Positions 21,013 through 31,457 of a stretch of DNA of 64,000 nt are shown here, in pieces. Location: contig OY282558.1 in the NCBI GenBank assembly GCA_958295665.1, forward strand, positions 117,666,838 to 117,730,837, given 5' to 3'. The stretch's first letter is position 1, and the number at the start of each line of letters is the position of its first letter. Below the pieces are notes generated by a model. That model was not told where the DNA came from and did not search any database. It worked only from the letters and a program-made list of their open reading frames with translations. The stretch comes from Tipula vernalis. Its lineage: Eukaryota; Arthropoda; Insecta; Diptera; Tipulidae. Both the position numbers and the translations under genes were made by a program.

Positions 21013-22110
21013 TGTAAAAACAAACATTTTATAAACTATGAACAACAAACGCTTCCCAGAATATTAATTTATCGCTTGTTTTCGATATATACATATATAC
21101 AAATACATATATACATATACTGTAATGTTATCCACCAAATTGGATAAACATATAAAAAAATGGATGTCTGACCATAGAACGACATTCTTTTACGAACGTT
21201 TACTTTCGTAAACTATCAAGCATTAAAAGAAGACGGGATTTACAATAATCATAAACAAAGGAATTGCTTTGTTCCATTTGAGTTTTGAAATGTTGATAAA
21301 GAATGATATAAGTAAAAAGAGAGTATAAATATGAGCTTTCAGGCCAATCTATTATTCCATTTGCCATGCGGAAAGGAACCAAACCGACAGGCGCAGACAA
21401 ATAGAAACCACTTTGAAAATAACTTTTTCTGACTTAGAAGACCCTAAAAAAATGTGAATCCACAACAATTTGACGTCTAGAAATGTTCCGATTACAAACT
21501 TTATTTTACTGCATGAGAAAACAAAAAAATTATTTTTAAATCCCACTTTCTACCGAATCTACTGTTTTCCCTGACCACAAGTACCAAATAATTTTCCTAG
21601 TATCTATGCAATTAGTAAGTTTTCGTGTTTCTAGTAAAAGATTAATCCAATTAAAATGGAATATCTATATAGAAAAACAAAAAACTAAAATGTTTACAGA
21701 TTTTTTTTTTTTTTTTTCAAAATTCGAGATGGTTGCTACAGGCGATTAATTAGAATTTAGTTTCTGGTTTCTGCAAAGTAATGTACGAATAGTATTTTCA
21801 AAATTAGATTCAATTAGCAAGTAATTTTTAGAACGAGTTGAAAATTATATATTTTTTTGAAATATGTACATTTTGTGCAGCTTTAATAAAATTACCAAAA
21901 TTTAAATTTGGTGAAATAAAATTGGTTTGTGTATAGTGCAAATAAAAATCGTGATAAGGATGGCGATGGTGATGGTGAGATGGTGAATATGAAAATATGT
22001 AAATATTTATTTAAAAAAAAAAACCTGTTACACACTGTTATACACAACATTTTTGGTAAAAACTGCATTTGATCCTTGATTACGATAGTCGAAGAATTTA
22101 AAATTTGCAT
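21013..22110. other. AT-rich intergenic stretch
   Basis: No credible gene. It contains a (TATACATA)-type simple repeat around 21085-21120 and a 17-T run near 21700. Confidence 0.5.
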
Positions 22111-22213
22111 CACTACTAAGAAACTCTGATGTAGAATATGTAAACTAAACTGGAAAATAATTTTATTATTAAAGTCAGCTATCGCAGAAGTTAGTTATAC
22201 TTTGTAAAATCTA
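22111..22213 (+). repeat. LTR fragment matching the BEL-2 3' LTR
   Basis: About 100 bp, including AAGAAACTCTGATGTAGAAT and TTAGTTATACTTTGTAAAAT, matches 42011-42102 with few differences. The latter lies in the LTR after BEL-2. Only the LTR end part is present here, with no adjoining internal sequence. Confidence 0.75.
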
Positions 22214-23327
22214 TACCTACTATAATTCTTAAAGTTTGTCCAGATTTCCGTTCCTTAAACTCCTCCTAGACCCTCCCTTGCTAGGAAGGTGGTCTTGGAC
22301 ATTTTGGAAAGGTCTACCGAATTCTAGGTCTACGCAGCTATTTTCAGCTCTTCAAGTTGAGTCCTTTAGGAGTTACGGGCATTTGAATTTTCTAAGAGTA
22401 TTATTGAATTTTAACGTTTAATTTTAATTTTTAAAAAAGCAAATCCTAGTAGGTATAGCTTGCACTTTAAAAAAAAAAAAGGTTACTATGATACGGTGAA
22501 CGGAAATGTCTGTTTTTGTTTGAAAAGAATTTTCAAATGCAAATCACATTTTAGTAAAGCAGTAAACAGTCAAGTTGATTTCGATTGTTACATGCAGATG
22601 TAATATTTCGATTAATAAATCTTTTTCGAATTTTGTTTTTAAAGTTTTTTATTTATAAAATTCACTTTAACAAATTACATAAATAAAATGCTAATGGTAT
22701 TGCATAACTTGACAGGCAATGTAATAAGTACATTGAGAGTATTCGTTGCATCTATATGCAAGTATTTCTCCTAATTCGTATTTTTCGTTATGAAAATTCG
22801 CTGGTGCAGAATTAGAGGAGAATACGCTACACATTGAAATGTAAATAAAAATATTTTGCTGATGATGATTTTGATGATTGCTGATTAACCTTGATCAAGA
22901 AAATAATTTTGTTGATTTCATATCTTCTGAAATTATTTAATTAATTTATATTTTTATGGCGCATGAGCGCAGTAGTAAATGACGAATACTTTGTTTTATT
23001 TCAATTTTAAATTTTTCCGTTTTTATTCATGTAGAGATTAATTTTGTCGTTAAGAAATATATTAATCCCCTACAAAGAACTTAATTACATTAAAAAAAAC
23101 AAGTAAAATGAAAGACACTCAAACAAATTTATTTACGTTCATGTTAGATAACAGATAACTTTTATTTCTTGATTATTTTTAATGTTATTACAGAATTATT
23201 ATTTTATATTATACCAAGAGTGACTATTATTATGACTGTTAACAATCGAATCATTAAATATAATGTTTTTTTATTTGAAATGTTAAATATAATTGAAGTG
23301 CATTGAACCTCCACAATTGCGTGAACA
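22214..23327 (-). other. Probable BEL-4 3' LTR start and unassigned AT-rich sequence
   Basis: On the minus strand TGTTCACGC starts at 23327 directly after a GGTCGTGGGTA tract and about 80 bases after the BEL-4 pol stop (23408). That is where a BEL 3' LTR should begin. The LTR end cannot be fixed because no second copy is present. No gene is seen in the rest. Confidence 0.4.
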
Positions 23328-23473
23328 TACCCACGACCTTAGAATAACTAATTCTAAAAATAAATAACATAATACATATAATAACAAATGGATTTTTTTG
23401 TTTTTTTTTATTCGCTAGTTTCCATTGAAGTGGTCTCAATAGGAAGCACGGTTACGCACGCGCAATTAAGGTT

Positions 23474-24223
23474 ATGGCCAGAGGCCTTCATCCAACGTGT
23501 AAGAAGGAGGACATAATTGAGGACCTAAAGGCAAGAGATCTGCAAATAGAAGATGCAGTAAACATCCTAAAACGAGAGAGAGGTGAGAACAATCAAGTCA
23601 AAAAAAGGGGGCTTCCACTCTTCATGCTTACGTTTAACAAAAAGGAGAAAGTTGAAAACATCTTCAACATCAAAGCAATTCTCAATATGAGGGTTAAAAT
23701 AGAACCGCTTAAGAAAAACACGAGGCTAATACCTCAATGCAAAAAATGCCAAGGTTTCAATCACACGCAAAAATATTGCAGACGGGAGCCAAGATGCGTA
23801 AAATGTGCTGGAAAACACAACACGAAAGAGTGTACAGAAAGTAGAAACACCCCTGCAAAATGTATAAACTGTAAAGGGCATCATCCTGCAAATTATAGAG
23901 GCTGTGAAGTAGCCAAAGAACTTCAAAGACTAAGAAACAAAACGCATCAGTTTCCTCAAAACCCTAGGGTTACCAGAGAAGAGAAACCAACTAAAACCCA
24001 AGGGGAGCCAAAACCACCAGGTATTGGTACAGAGCGGAAAAGTTATTCACAAATTGTACAGCAATCATCTAGTGCTACGAATGATAATCCCCTTGAAAGG
24101 ATTTGTCGAAGCATAGAAGCCATAAATATAAGGCTAGCAAAGCAAGAACGTGGTCTAGAAGCTTTATATAAGCGTCTAGATATGCATCAAACCTTGAACG
24201 AGGCAACAGCCCTCATATACTAA
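23474..24223 (+). CDS. Jockey ORF1 (Gag-like), N-terminally truncated
   Basis: A 249-codon open frame. It begins MARGLHPTCKKEDIIEDLKA, which corresponds to the middle of a Jockey-type ORF1 protein, so the ATG is probably internal. Three zinc knuckles follow: CKKCQGFNHTQKYC, CVKCAGKHNTKEC and CINCKGHHPANYRGC (about residues 89-145). A basic/Pro-rich linker and a possible coiled coil end the protein. The role is RNA binding and particle formation. The TAA at 24221-24223 is one base before the ORF2 ATG (24225). Confidence 0.88.
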   Translation: MARGLHPTCKKEDIIEDLKARDLQIEDAVNILKRERGENNQVKKRGLPLFMLTFNKKEKVENIFNIKAILNMRVKIEPLKKNTRLIPQCKKCQGFNHTQKYCRREPRCVKCAGKHNTKECTESRNTPAKCINCKGHHPANYRGCEVAKELQRLRNKTHQFPQNPRVTREEKPTKTQGEPKPPGIGTERKSYSQIVQQSSSATNDNPLERICRSIEAINIRLAKQERGLEALYKRLDMHQTLNEATALIY

Positions 24224-24224
24224 A

Positions 24225-25205
24225 ATGAGCAGATCATTAAGAATTGTCACCTGGATCGCGAACGGACTAGCGAAACATGTTCCAGAGCTAGAAATTTTTC
24301 TAAATTTAGAAAAAATTGATATCTGCCTTATATCGGAGAGCCATTTGACAAAAAACATCATTTATTAAAATACGTGATTATGAATGTTACCATGCTGTTC
24401 ACCCAGGAGGAAAACCCAGAGGAGGATCAACAGTAATAGTGAAAAAAAGTCTCAAACACTATGAAGAACCTAGTATAGAAGAGGAAAATATGCAAGTTAA
24501 AACCATAAAAGTTTAAACTAACAATAATAATGAATACAGTATTTCCTCTATCTACTGCCCTCCACGCTATAATCTAAATAAAGAAGATTATAATAGACTC
24601 TTTAGATCACTAGGATCCAGTTTTATGGTGACTTTAATGCAAAAAACACCTATTGGGGATCAAGACTTACAACCCATAAAGGAAAAGAGCTATTCGAAGC
24701 CGGACGAATAAATAACTGCGAGTTCAACTCTGGAGGTAAACCAACATACTGGCCTGCTGATATAAATAAAATACCAGATCTCATTGATTTTTATGTAACG
24801 AAAGGAATCTTCGAGGATTACATGTACATCGAAAACAGCGAAGGGATATATTCCGATCATACACCTGTTATCATGACACTCAGCATAATGATAATTAATA
24901 AGGATAACCTGCCTAAATTAACAAATAATAGAACTAACTGGGACCTATTCCAAGAACTAATTGAAATGCAAATAAATCTACGAGTGCCGATTAAAACACC
25001 GGTACAGTTGGAAGACGAACTAGAGGTATTTAACAGTACTATTCAACAAGCTGCATGGGAAAGTTCTCCTGCTAGTCACACCGAATCCCGTAGGAATCAA
25101 AATTATCCTATTGAGGTCTGGGAGAGAGAAACGGAGGGCAAGAAAAACCTGGCAAAGGACACGCGCCCCGGAAAACAAAAAAATCCTCAATTTTCTATGC
25201 AATAA
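24225..25205 (+). pseudogene. Jockey ORF2 endonuclease part
   Basis: Starts LRIVTWIANGLAKHVPELEI, with catalytic Glu in ICLISESHLTK. It then breaks at a stop near 24366 and continues in shifted frame (YHAVHPGGKPRGGSTVIVKK; SISSIYCPPRYNL). The D-x-N block lies near 24630 after another shift (YGDFNAKN). The end shows PDLIDFYVTKG and YSDHTPVIMTL with the SDH triad member. The catalytic residues are still readable, but at least three frame breaks inactivate it. Confidence 0.8.
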
Positions 25206-26830
25206 ACTAAAACAACTTATAAAAGAAATTAAGAACGAAACTATTAACAAGTGCTTAAATGGTCTCACCGAACATAAAGATACTAAATACTCTCTTTGGA
25301 AAGCAACAAAGGGATTAAAAAGAACTAAAATTCATGTGCCACCTATTAAAAATGGGGAAGGAACCTGGGCCAAAAGCGACAAGCAAAAAGCTATTTTATT
25401 TGCGGCTCACTTGGAAGACAAACAGCAGATAAAAACATAATAACAATTAGCAAAATTGATGAATATAATATTCGATGTGTAACATTACAGGAATTAAAAA
25501 ATGAGATCAAGTGTAATTTGAACGCAAAAAAAGCTCCAGGATATGATTTAATTACTGGACAAGTCGTAAAAGCCATTCCCGAGAAGGGACTACGAAAATT
25601 GGTTCAAATTATCAATGCTGTCTTCAGACTAAAATATGTCCCACGGCAATGGAAGGTTGCTGAAGTAATTATGATCCCCAAACCAGGCAAACCAGCGAAC
25701 GATAAAAAGTCGTACAGACCGATTTCACTACTTCCTGTAATTTCAAAATTATTTGAAAAATTACTGCTCAAGAGACTCAAGCCAATAATAGAGGAGAGAA
25801 ATTTGATTCCACCACACTAATTTGGATTTAGAGAAAATCACTCTACGATAGAACAAGTTCACAGAAAAACGGATATAATCGAAGACTCACTTGAAAATAA
25901 GAAGATATGCTCCAGCATCTTCTTAGATGTAGCACAAGCTTTCGACAAAGTTTGGCACCAAGGACTTGAATTTAAATTGCATCGAGATCTACCTAAGCAA
26001 TTCTATCAAATTCTTAAATCTTATATCGCAGACCGACATTTCCGTGTAAAATATAACCAAGAGTACTCTGAACTAAAGAGAATATCAGCAGGCTTACCAC
26101 AGGGTAGCGTACTATATTGTATATCCTGTACACCAGAGATATGCCAAATACAGAAGGTGCCACCATAGCAACATTTGCAGACGATACAGCTATTCTGGCT
26201 ACTGGAAAGTGTATATCAGAAGCAACGACCAAACTTCAAAAAGCAACCGACACAGTGAGTAGTTGGACCAAGAAATGGCGCATTAGCCTAAACGAAGCAA
26301 AGTCGGTTCACGTAAACTTCACAAACCAGAAAGTTAACTGGATGCCAGTGAAACTTAATTCAAGGCCGGTTCCAAATGCAAATACAGCCAAATACCTCGG
26401 CATGACTCTCGATTGCAAGCTTAGATGGAAAGAGCATGTTAAAAAGAAAAAAGAAGAATTGAACATTAAATATAGGAAAATGTATTGGCATAACAAATTG
26501 CTATTATATCAGCAAATACTTAAACCAGTATGGACCTACGGTATTCAACTTTGGGGTTTTACCAAGAAGACAAATGTACAAATGATTCAATGTTTTCAAA
26601 ACAAAGTGCTGCGTGGCATTGTAAACGCACCATGGTACATTAGAAATGATAACCTCCATAGGGACTTAAACATGGAATATGTAAGTGAAGAAATACAAAA
26701 TCATGCGAAGAAACACATTCAGCGGATATCTCGGCACCAAAATGCAGACATACGAAGTTTGTTGGATACCACCAATGCAGTAAGAAGACTTCAAAGGCAG
26801 AAACCTTTGGAATTGGGTAGTTGTATTTAA
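25206..26830 (+). pseudogene. Jockey ORF2 reverse transcriptase part
   Basis: Blocks in order: KAPGYDLITGQVVKAIP; RQWKVAEVIMIPKPGKPAND; YRPISLLPVISKLFEKLLL; a TAA (25818-25820) before FGFRENHSTIEQVHR; SIFLDVAQAFDKVWHQGL with catalytic Asp; ISAGLPQGSVL; then, after a frame change near 26120, ATFADDTAILATGK (FADD box) and KYLGMTLDCKLRWKEHV. The C-terminal region runs open to 26830. The FADD box and LDVAQAFDKVWH are typical of the Jockey clade. Confidence 0.88.
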
Positions 26831-27724
26831 TTCGGATAGAGAAAAATAATTACTATGTAAATTCAAACGGGAGTAACCATTGGGCTACTGCCCGTCAAAT
26901 GTGAATCTTCATTTAAGAAAGATAAATTACTAAATGATTTGTAAATCAGTTGTAATATTAAAGGGGAAAAAAAAAAAAAAAAGAAGCACGGTTATTTTGT
27001 TAATTGCTCTTTTTAACAATGAATTTTTGGTTTTCACGGTTACGACGCGTACGTAGTTATCAGATCCACGATGTACTTCAATTATTCGTCCTAAAACCCA
27101 ATTAATTGGCGGGATATTGTTTTCATGAAGTAAGACCAGTGAATCAATCTTCATATTATCTACCGATTTTTGCCACTTGTACCTGTGCTGTAATTCCGAA
27201 AGATATTCGATGTGCCATCGCTTCCAAAAATCTTGAAATTTCATTTGAATAAATTGATACCATGATAGACGATTACAGTTAACATCGATAGTTCGGGCAA
27301 AGACAACAATGGCTCACCAATAAGAAAGTGACCAGATGATAACGGCGTTAAATCGAAAGGATCATTTGACAGGGCGGTCAGAGGCCGAAAATTAAGACTA
27401 ATTTCAATTTGTGCAAGGAGTGTATAATATTCTTCTAAAGTGAATGGGTTGGTTCTAATAACAAGCTTCATATGAAATTTTGCAAATTTTACAGCGGCCT
27501 CCCACAAGCCTCCAAAGTGTGGAGATCTCGGTGGTATAGTTGACCATTCTATGTGGTTGTTAGCACAGAAATTCTTGGTTTCATTTTGACAGGCCTCAGA
27601 GAGGAATAATTCCCGAAATCCTTTCAGATCAGATCGGGCACCAATAAAATTGGTGGCGTTATCGGATTAGATTTTGGAACAAATCCCCCGACGAGCAATA
27701 AAACGGCAAAGACAAGAAATAAAT

Positions 27725-28430
27725 TAATTTGAATTTTAAATAATTAAATTAAATAAAATAAAACAATTTAGAATACTTTCTTTCTGTGGTATTATTTATT
27801 AAAACTTATTTAAAGTAAGTACATGTTTCGGGTATTCTCCCTTCGTCAACTTTTTAAAATATTCTAATTAAAAACTTTAAATTTCGCGCAATATATAATG
27901 GTATATGTCATTGTGTGGGATTTGGTCATTTAGCAACATTGGGTTGTTTTTGTGTTTATATATCTCCATCTCCTCTATTCTGTCTAATTTTTCCACTTTT
28001 GGAATTTTGTGAAGAATGGTTAAGTTATGGTGATAGCCGGTGTGTGTGTGTTTGTGTTGAGTTAAATGTTGAGCGAAGTTAGATTTTATATTACGTTTAC
28101 CAATTTCTTGTGTGTGTTCTTTGTATCTTATTTTGAAATTTCTCCCAGTTTGGCCAATATAAAATGCACTGCAGTCGTTGCAATTTAATCTGTATACTCC
28201 TGATTCACAATCAGTTATTGTGGGGTTGTGTGTATTTCCTAATCATGTTATCGATGATATTACTTTTAAAACCATTCTGTGTAGCTATTAGTTTAATGGT
28301 ATTGGTTTCGTTTATGTAATCTATTTCTTTCATAGGAATATTATTTAAACGATTGATCATATGGCGATAAGCAGACATTTTATGTTGATGTGGATGGTTT
28401 GAAGTGTGGTGTATGGTGTGATCTTTAAAT
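27725..28430 (-). pseudogene. Penelope 3' fragment with GIY-YIG endonuclease end
   Basis: Reading the minus strand gives MSAYRHMINRL, ITDCESGVYRLNCNDC and the C-terminal IPHNDIYHYILREI, the same as 30523-31194. An internal piece of about 180 bp (30670-30850 in the other copy) is missing. At the equivalent of the stop seen at 30919-30921 this copy has CAA, so the stop in the plus copy is private. The start is truncated at about 28430. Confidence 0.85.
27809..27858 (-). ncRNA. Hammerhead-ribozyme-like motif in the Penelope terminal repeat (minus copy)
   Basis: Identical in sequence to the plus-strand motif at 31212-31263: core TTGACGA, stem II GGG/CCC, GAAAC, a short palindromic ACATGT as stem III, GTA as cleavage triplet, and stem I pairing the flanks. 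See that entry for the residue fit and its two departures from consensus. Confidence 0.55.
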
Positions 28431-28542
28431 TAGTTTTAATAAATAATACCACAGAAAGAAAGTATTCTAAATTGTTTTATTTTATTTTATTTAATTATTT
28501 AAAATTCAAATTAATTAAACATTGTGGTATAAGTGCACAAAA

Positions 28543-30294
28543 ATGGACATATTCCAAAAAATAAATATATATGGTGAATCAACCAAAATAGTGCTAAAAT
28601 ATTATAATTTAAATCACAAAATAAAAAGAAATCGCATGAATTTGGATTTCAATAGAACCTGCTACAGATTCAAGTTAACACCGGCATATATAAATGTGAA
28701 AATCAGAAGCAAAACACCAATTGCACAACATGTAAAGAAAACAGCGGAAAGATTATGGCTAAAACGCGCTATACAACAACTATATACGAAAATCAATAAA
28801 TTAACATTACAAATATATAATACTCAACTACATCTCTCGAAAATACTCCACAAAATTGATTACGAACAAGTAATACATATTACACAACAACATATTGACC
28901 TACACATGAAAACAAAAAGGAGAACAATAACTAACAAAATGAGAAGATTACGCACACAAAATACACCAACAAACATAACCCCCACTCCCACGGCACATCA
29001 ATTTTATCAGAGAATCAAATACGACACAGCTATTGAATTCACTGAAGAAGAAACAACACTATTAAATAAAGGGCTAAAATATAATATCCCACCCATACCA
29101 AGCAAAAACGAAGAAAAAAGACAACTTTTGGAAATTGAGAATGCAATAGTAAAAACAGAAATGCAACATCGGGATAATATACGCAAAATGATCGTACAAC
29201 AGCTTAAAAACCAAACACCAAAACCAACTAATAAGCACCTCATTAAAGATAATAAAATAATCAAAACTATAAAAAATAAAATCTCCGAAAATCACGCAAT
29301 CATCACAAAAGCAGATAAAGGTAATACTATGGTAATAATGCCAATCAGCGAATACAATCGGAAAATAGACCAATACATTCATGATAATAACATAGTAGAA
29401 CTACCAATTGATCCCACTGAAACATACAAAACCGAAGTAAATAATTCAATTAACCGAAGCAGCAAAATCATTGACATAAAATCCAGATATCATATGAAAA
29501 TGATAAAACCTTCAGCACCGTTACTTAAAGGTTTACCGAAAATACACAAGGAAGGAAATCCAATGAGACCCCTTGTTAACTACACAACTGCACCTTCATA
29601 TAAATTGTCTAAACATTTAAATAAATATTTAACAGAAAAATTAAAACACGAAGACTCTTCTTCTATCAAAAACACCGCTGAACTAATCAATTAAATTAAA
29701 AATGCCAATATACCACACAGCGGAAAGTTTGCCTCATTTGACATCACCAATATGTATGGCAATATACCCGTAAACGAAACTCTACTCATCACTGAACAGT
29801 TATTAATAAAAAACAATACTGACCAAATTGAAGTAAAACAGCTGTTAAATTTATTACAAACTGCCATGAACCAAAATTATTTCCAACATAACGGCAAATA
29901 TTACAAACAACCAGAAGGCCTACCAATGGGAAATCCCTTATCAGGTACATTGGCTGAAATATTCATCTGTCACTTTGAAAAACAACATATTTTCAACGAT
30001 AACAATACGATCAGAAGCAGAATCATTTATTGGTATAGATATGTCGATGACATATTGATTTTGTTTGACGGCACTCTGAGACAACTAAGAATTCTTCACA
30101 ATCACATTAACAACATACACCCAAAAATAAAATTCACTTTAGAAGTAGAAACAAATCAGCAAATAAATTTTCTGGACATAACAATAATAAAAAATCTAGA
30201 AAGAAAACATGAATTTAAGATATATAGGAAAAACACACAAACAGATCACACCATACACCACACTTCAAACCATCCACATCAACATAAAATGTCT
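28543..30294 (+). pseudogene. Penelope reverse transcriptase
   Basis: Starts ATG 28543 (MDIFQKINIYGESTKIVLKY). The frame is open to a TAA at 29692-29694 and continues in the same frame to the insertion at 30295. An N-terminal region of about 250 residues is Lys-rich. HAIITKADKGNTMVIMPISE precedes the RT core. Palm motifs are LLKGLPKIHKEGNPMRPLVN, FASFDITNMYGNIPVNETL with Asp, EGLPMGNPLSGTLAEIF, and IIYWYRYVDDILILFDG, the YVDD box. INFLDITI follows. This is the telomerase-like RT of Penelope elements. The single internal TAA and the later insertion break it. Confidence 0.9.
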
Positions 30295-30511
30295 AGAATA
30301 TTAAATTAAAAATTGAGAAAGGAAGGCGAAAGCATCCGAAATTGATTTTTTTAAAAAAATAAAACAGATTGTTACTATAAGGAAGCTAAAAATATTAAAA
30401 TAATATAAAAAAAAAAATAATAATAAAGAATTTTTCTTTTTTAAAAAAAATTTTACAAAGTAACAAAAGCACACAAAATAGTGCAAAAATGGAAATCCAT
30501 TCACACAATAA
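30295..30511. mobile_element. 217-bp insertion with 11-bp target-site duplication in Penelope ORF
   Basis: ATAAAATGTCT occurs at 30284-30294 and 30512-30522. The minus-strand copy at 27725-28430 has a single uninterrupted ATAAAATGTCT at that place. The inserted 217 bp are A-rich, have no open frame and end with CACAATAAATA-like sequence before the duplication. The variable-length duplication suggests LINE machinery (a SINE or a LINE scrap), but no promoter boxes were recognised. Confidence 0.75.
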
Positions 30512-30522
30512 ATAAAATGTCT

Positions 30523-31194
30523 GCTTATCGCCATATGATCAATCGTTTAACTAATATTCCTATGACAGAAATAGATTACATAAACGAAACCAATACCATT
30601 AAACTAATAGCTACACAGAATGGTTTTAAAAGTAATATCATCGATAACATGATTAGGAAATACACACAACAACGTGAATTGCGATCTTATTCCAACCTAA
30701 CGAGAGAGGAACAAATAAATAAAACATACATAACCATGGACTATACCAAGCCGACAGCAAATCTTGTACACAAAATATTCGGGCAGTATGAATACAACAT
30801 TGCATACCGCACAAAACACACAATAGAACACCTCACAAAAACTAAAAATACAATAACTGATTGTGAATCAGGAGTATACAGATTAAATTGCAACGACTGC
30901 AGTGCATTTTATATTGGCTAAACTGGGAGAAATTTCAAAATAAGATACAAAGAACACACACAAGAAATTGGTAAACGTAATATAAAATTTAACTTCGCTC
31001 AACATTTAACTCAACACAAACACACACACACCGGCTATCACCATAACTTAACCATTCTTCACAAAATCCCAAAAGGGGAAAAATTAGACAGAATAGAGGA
31101 GATGGAGATATATAAACACAAAAATAAACCAATGTTGCTAAATAACCAAATCCCACACAATGACATATACCATTATATATTGCGCGAAATTTAA
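30523..31194 (+). pseudogene. Penelope linker and GIY-YIG endonuclease
   Basis: Continuation of the ORF after the insertion: AYRHMINRLTNIPMTEIDYI, then the endonuclease SGVYRLNCNDCSAFYIG. Next come an in-frame TAA (30919-30921) and TGRNFKIRYKEHTQEIGKRN, FNFAQHLTQHKHTHTGYHHN and the terminal ILREI before TAA 31192-31194. The V-Y...Y-I-G pair and Arg in RYKEH fit the GIY-YIG family, which nicks target DNA. The TAA replaces a CAA kept in the minus copy. Confidence 0.88.
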
Positions 31195-31211
31195 AGTTTT
31201 TAATTAGAATA

Positions 31212-31263
31212 TTTTAAAAAGTTGACGAAGGGAGAATACCCGAAACATGTACTTACTTTAAAT
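31212..31263 (+). ncRNA. Hammerhead-ribozyme-like motif (type I) in the Penelope terminal repeat
   Basis: The order is TTTTAAAAAG, TTGACGA, AGGG-AGAATA-CCC, GAAAC, ATGTA, CTTACTTTAAA. Stem I pairs CTT/AAG, then TTTAAA/TTTAAA after a two-base bulge. Stem II is GGG/CCC. Stem III is the palindrome ACATGT, giving GTA as the cleavage triplet (after 31251). Hammerhead ribozymes in Penelope terminal repeats are established knowledge. Departures here: the first core C is T, and the base pair closing stem II is A/C, so activity in this copy is doubtful. Confidence 0.6.
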
Positions 31264-31457
31264 AAGTTTTAATAAATAATACCACAGAAAGAAAGTATTC
31301 TAAATTGTTTTATTTTATTTAATTTAATTATTTAAAATTCAAATTAATTAAACATTGTGGTATAAGTGCACAAAAATGGACATATTCCAAAAAATAAAAG
31401 AAATAAATGTCTGCGATGAGAAATCCATGACTATTTTCAAATGAACAGCCTTTAATA

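Larger units (their letters stand above)
23455..26982 (+). mobile_element. Jockey-clade LINE inserted in the BEL-4 3' end
   Basis: A 3528-bp element flanked by a 12-bp duplication GAAGCACGGTTA (23443-23454 and 26983-26994). It starts abruptly inside ORF1 (5'-truncated) and ends with a poly(A) tract from about 26967. It contains ORF1 with three CCHC knuckles and ORF2 with endonuclease and RT, in Jockey order. ORF2 has several stops and shifts, so it is old, but younger than BEL-4. Confidence 0.93.
23408..27715 (-). pseudogene. BEL-4 (BEL/Pao) integrase C-terminal part, split by LINE and Penelope insertions
   Basis: Minus-strand pieces at 31457-31409, 27715-26995 and 23454-23408 read in order as one BEL integrase: KAVHLKIVMDFSSQTF, then CRFIARRGICSKI with a TAA before SDNATNFIGA (second Asp), PHFGGLWEAAVKFAK (Glu), FLIGEPLLSLPEL, INWVLGRIIEVHRGSDNYVR, and finally ITVLPIETTSMETSE before its stop. 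The first gap is the Penelope element plus its duplicated flank, the second the Jockey LINE. A stop and a frame change near 27260 show independent decay. The whole upstream part of pol, and gag, are absent. Confidence 0.85.
27725..31397 (+). mobile_element. Penelope-like element: inverted partial copy plus near-full copy
   Basis: Bounded by an 11-bp duplication AAGAAATAAAT (27714-27724 and 31398-31408) inside BEL-4 integrase. The left part (27725 to about 28430) is a minus-strand 3' piece ending in the terminal repeat. The right part (28431-31397) is a plus-strand copy with terminal-repeat sequence at both ends. The last about 50 bp (ACATTGTGGTATAAGTGCAC...) repeat the start of the copy, so the element was copied from a tandem template. 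This head-to-head plus tandem layout is characteristic of Penelope elements. Confidence 0.9.

Noticed and set aside
22236..22421. 61-codon plus-strand frame (MSRFPFLKLLLDPPLLGRWS)
   Set aside because: No similarity to a known family and no promoter or splice context; directly follows an LTR fragment.
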